Source: Novosphingobium sp. UBA1948 (GTDB taxonomy: Bacteria > Pseudomonadota > Alphaproteobacteria > Sphingomonadales > Sphingomonadaceae). From it: a stretch of 8,893 nucleotides of DNA. Below the pieces are notes generated by a model, which worked only from the letters and a program-made list of their open reading frames with translations, ran no database searches and had not been told where the DNA came from. The stretch lies in NCBI GenBank assembly GCA_002336765.1, contig DDES01000170.1, positions 6,525 through 15,417 of the forward strand. Direction: 5' to 3'. The position numbers and the translations under genes are program-made. Each line of letters begins with the position of its first letter. Within the stretch, counting starts at the first letter, position 1. This document shows positions 7,010 to 8,893 of this stretch, in pieces.

Positions 7010-8893
<1,884 letters not shown>

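Overview
The window is a compact catabolic gene cluster for the protocatechuate 4,5-cleavage (lig) pathway, with the look of a sphingomonad alphaproteobacterium (Novosphingobium, Sphingobium or Sphingomonas type). The evidence is high GC content, the close match of nearly every protein to what I remember of the Lig proteins of Sphingobium sp. SYK-6, and the operon layout. Assignments rest on recall of family sequences and motifs; no database search was run. I see no mobile element, tRNA, rRNA, CRISPR array or phage gene.

Layout. From about 3641 leftward, on the minus strand, runs an operon in this order: a 6-phosphogluconate/3-hydroxyisobutyrate dehydrogenase-like protein with a DUF1932-type C-terminus (2811-3641), ligJ (1781-2806), ligA (1300-1716), ligB (456-1298) and the start of ligC (1-391, cut by the window edge). 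A 205-bp divergent control region (3642-3846) separates it from a plus-strand pair encoding a second LigA-like/LigB-like extradiol dioxygenase (3847-4236 and 4229-5068). A LysR-type regulator follows on the minus strand (5069-6217), abutting the second dioxygenase tail to tail. Diverging from it is the plus-strand operon ligK (6325-6996), ligU (7010-8071), ligI (8064 to the edge).

How the genes work together. LigAB opens protocatechuate to 4-carboxy-2-hydroxymuconate-6-semialdehyde. LigC oxidises this to 2-pyrone-4,6-dicarboxylate, and LigI hydrolyses it to 4-oxalomesaconate. LigU isomerises that, LigJ hydrates it to 4-carboxy-4-hydroxy-2-oxoadipate, and LigK splits this to pyruvate and oxaloacetate. 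The window therefore encodes every step from protocatechuate to central metabolism, with ligC and ligI truncated only by the window ends. The second dioxygenase keeps all the metal, catalytic and carboxylate-binding positions but differs at the small-subunit residue linked to substrate choice, so gallate or 3-O-methylgallate are possible substrates. The LysR protein is the obvious pathway regulator, although it has two N-terminal helix-turn-helix domains.

The least ordinary items are the second dioxygenase pair, the tandem-HTH LysR protein, an exact FNR/FixK-type site upstream of the second dioxygenase, a shared LysR-like box in both divergent promoter regions, an orphan dehydrogenase at the head of the lig operon, and two hairpins that bracket ligAB in equal 64-nt gaps.
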